A stretch of 64,000 nucleotides of DNA from Paraspadella gotoi. Its lineage: Eukaryota > Chaetognatha. The notes under the pieces were generated by a model that did not search any database, was not told where the DNA came from, and saw nothing but the letters and a program-made list of their open reading frames with translations. The DNA is taken from the NCBI GenBank assembly GCA_051294375.1, contig CM119268.1, positions 6,019,525 to 6,083,524 of the forward strand, in the 5' to 3' direction. Shown here in pieces: positions 63,344 to 64,000 of the stretch. Each line of letters begins with the position of its first letter. Position 1 is the first letter of the stretch. A program made the position numbers and the translations under genes.

Positions 63344-64000
63344 GGAGAGCCCACCTTGGGACGTGGTTGAACAAATTGTCTGGTTTGTAGTTTGGAATTC
63401 TGTGTCGCCGAAGTTCGTGAGCAGAAATGACTCCTTCGAAATCCTGAGGGGGGAGATGGAAATCAACATCGACATCATCATCAACAGCATCATCATCTTC
63501 AACATCTTTATCATCTTTATCATCATCACCATAAACGTGTTTATTATCATCATTAGCATCATTATCATCTTCAAAAATATTCGACATCAGCGTCGTTTTT
63601 ATCATTATCATCGTCGTCATCTTCATTATCATCACCACCATCAATATCATCTTCATAATCATCATCGTCGTTATTAACATAAACATCAGCATCATTATCG
63701 TCATCATAAACAGCGTCATATTCGTCATCATGATGGTTATCATCATTGTCATCGTCTTAAACATTAAAAAACTAAAGAGACAACGCTGACAACTACAACG
63801 ACAATGACAATAACCACAACTTAAAAAAGAAAGAGCAACAACGACAACAACGAACCTCCGGCTTGGGCGTGCCCAGAAGTCTAAATATAAGAAGCAATTC
63901 GTCATCCGCATTTCCGCCGGGAAACATCGGTCGTCCTGTGCAGAGTTCGTAGAAGATCGTGCCGACTCCCCAAATGTCTATGGCTGCATTGTAGTCCGTG
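62382..64000 (-). CDS. CDK17: PCTAIRE-type cyclin-dependent kinase, last four exons, 5' end outside window
   Basis: Ser/Thr kinase of the CDK16/17/18 group, cyclin Y partners in known members. Exons in transcript order: 64000-63856, 63443-63355, 63241-63127, 62510-62382, with exact phases 0, 2 and 0 between them. Visible motifs: DIWGVGTIFYELCTGRPMFPG (subdomain IX-X; given here in part as DIWGVGTIFYEL), LIFRLLGTPKPE, ISAHELRRHRIPNYKP, GLQLLGNLLEYHPKDRIPAE, EALHHPYFSPL, and the group-specific tail LPDTASIFVLHDLKLQKDLG ending RRRQSYLF. The RRQSxLF end is that of CDK17. The catalytic loop and PCTAIRE helix lie outside the window. An (AG)n of about 90 nt precedes one acceptor. Confidence 0.95.
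62520..62745. repeat. Purine tract upstream of the CDK last exon
   Basis: About 220 nt A/G on plus, hence a long polypyrimidine tract in the CDK pre-mRNA before the acceptor at 62511. Complementary in kind to the tract at 62045-62381 on the other side of the exon. Confidence 0.8.
62765..63020 (+). repeat. Dispersed repeat S2 in the CDK intron
   Basis: CAGGATATCTTGCCTCCTGA, GCAAGATAATAAAATAACAG and ATCAAGACTCTCTCACGGTC match 7080-7330; a short TGGATACTGGATAGGATGGA tandem repeat is inserted. Confidence 0.65.
63251..63340. repeat. (AG)n in CDK intron, next to the acceptor
   Basis: About 40 units; on the minus strand a (CT)n that acts as the pyrimidine tract for the acceptor at 63242. The intron is only about 113 nt, so the array is most of it. 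Confidence 0.95.
63444..63855. repeat. CDK intron rich in CAT/ATC trinucleotides
   Basis: Degenerate CATCATCAT / CATCATTATC repeats; the Met/Asp-rich frames on both strands are artefacts. Confidence 0.75.
63856..64000 (-). CDS. CDK17: CDK exon: activation-segment end and helix F
   Basis: TDYNAAIDIWGVGTIFYELC through GRPMFPGGNADDELLLIFRL to TPKPE, donor GAG|GTTCGT. Matches CDK subdomains IX-X. Continues beyond the right edge. Confidence 0.95.

Overview
The window is nuclear DNA of an animal, most likely an invertebrate. Genes have many short exons with GT-AG introns and sit in AT-rich DNA full of simple repeats and transposable elements. The phylum cannot be fixed from the sequence; the very long (AG)n arrays and Penelope-type elements would fit an arthropod or another invertebrate.

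Three host genes can be read by following splice phases. (1) Plus strand, about 3.16-14.21 kb: a type II phosphatidylinositol 4-kinase (PI4K2). Eighteen exons join in frame, the kinase core is complete, and a low-complexity insert of about 200 residues sits inside the kinase domain. (2) Minus strand, 15.28 kb to about 53.8 kb and probably 59.46 kb: a GAF-domain cyclic-nucleotide phosphodiesterase-like gene. Nineteen proposed exons sum to exactly 837 codons. The fold is recognisable, but most metal-ligand residues and the purine-binding glutamine are replaced, so it looks like a pseudo-phosphodiesterase. (3) Minus strand, 62.38 kb to the right edge: the 3' end of a PCTAIRE-type cyclin-dependent kinase (CDK16/17/18 group). 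The left edge may carry the last exon of a fourth gene. PI4K2 and the phosphodiesterase gene are convergent, with stop codons about 1.07 kb apart.

Mobile DNA fills the introns, mainly those of the phosphodiesterase gene. It includes a Penelope-like element (RT remnant plus GIY-YIG endonuclease) between inverted arms of about 3 kb (23.5-31.4 kb); a broken Ty3/gypsy element (35.0-40.1 kb) inserted in a hAT-like MITE whose uninterrupted relative lies next to it; a miniature LTR element (TRIM) with a tRNA-like segment in its LTRs, seen as full copies and a solo LTR; a TIR family with 7-bp target duplications in three of three copies; an unclassified repeat with a terminal hairpin and an internal (GTCC)n block; and many hammerhead-ribozyme-like motifs tied to the Penelope repeats. 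Minisatellites, complementary purine and pyrimidine tracts around exons, and degenerate telomere-like arrays complete the picture. One 25-N gap lies at 23,076-23,100, and some stretches look poorly polished.

Exon calls rest on reading-frame continuity, splice-site motifs and remembered family motifs. No alignment or expression data were available.
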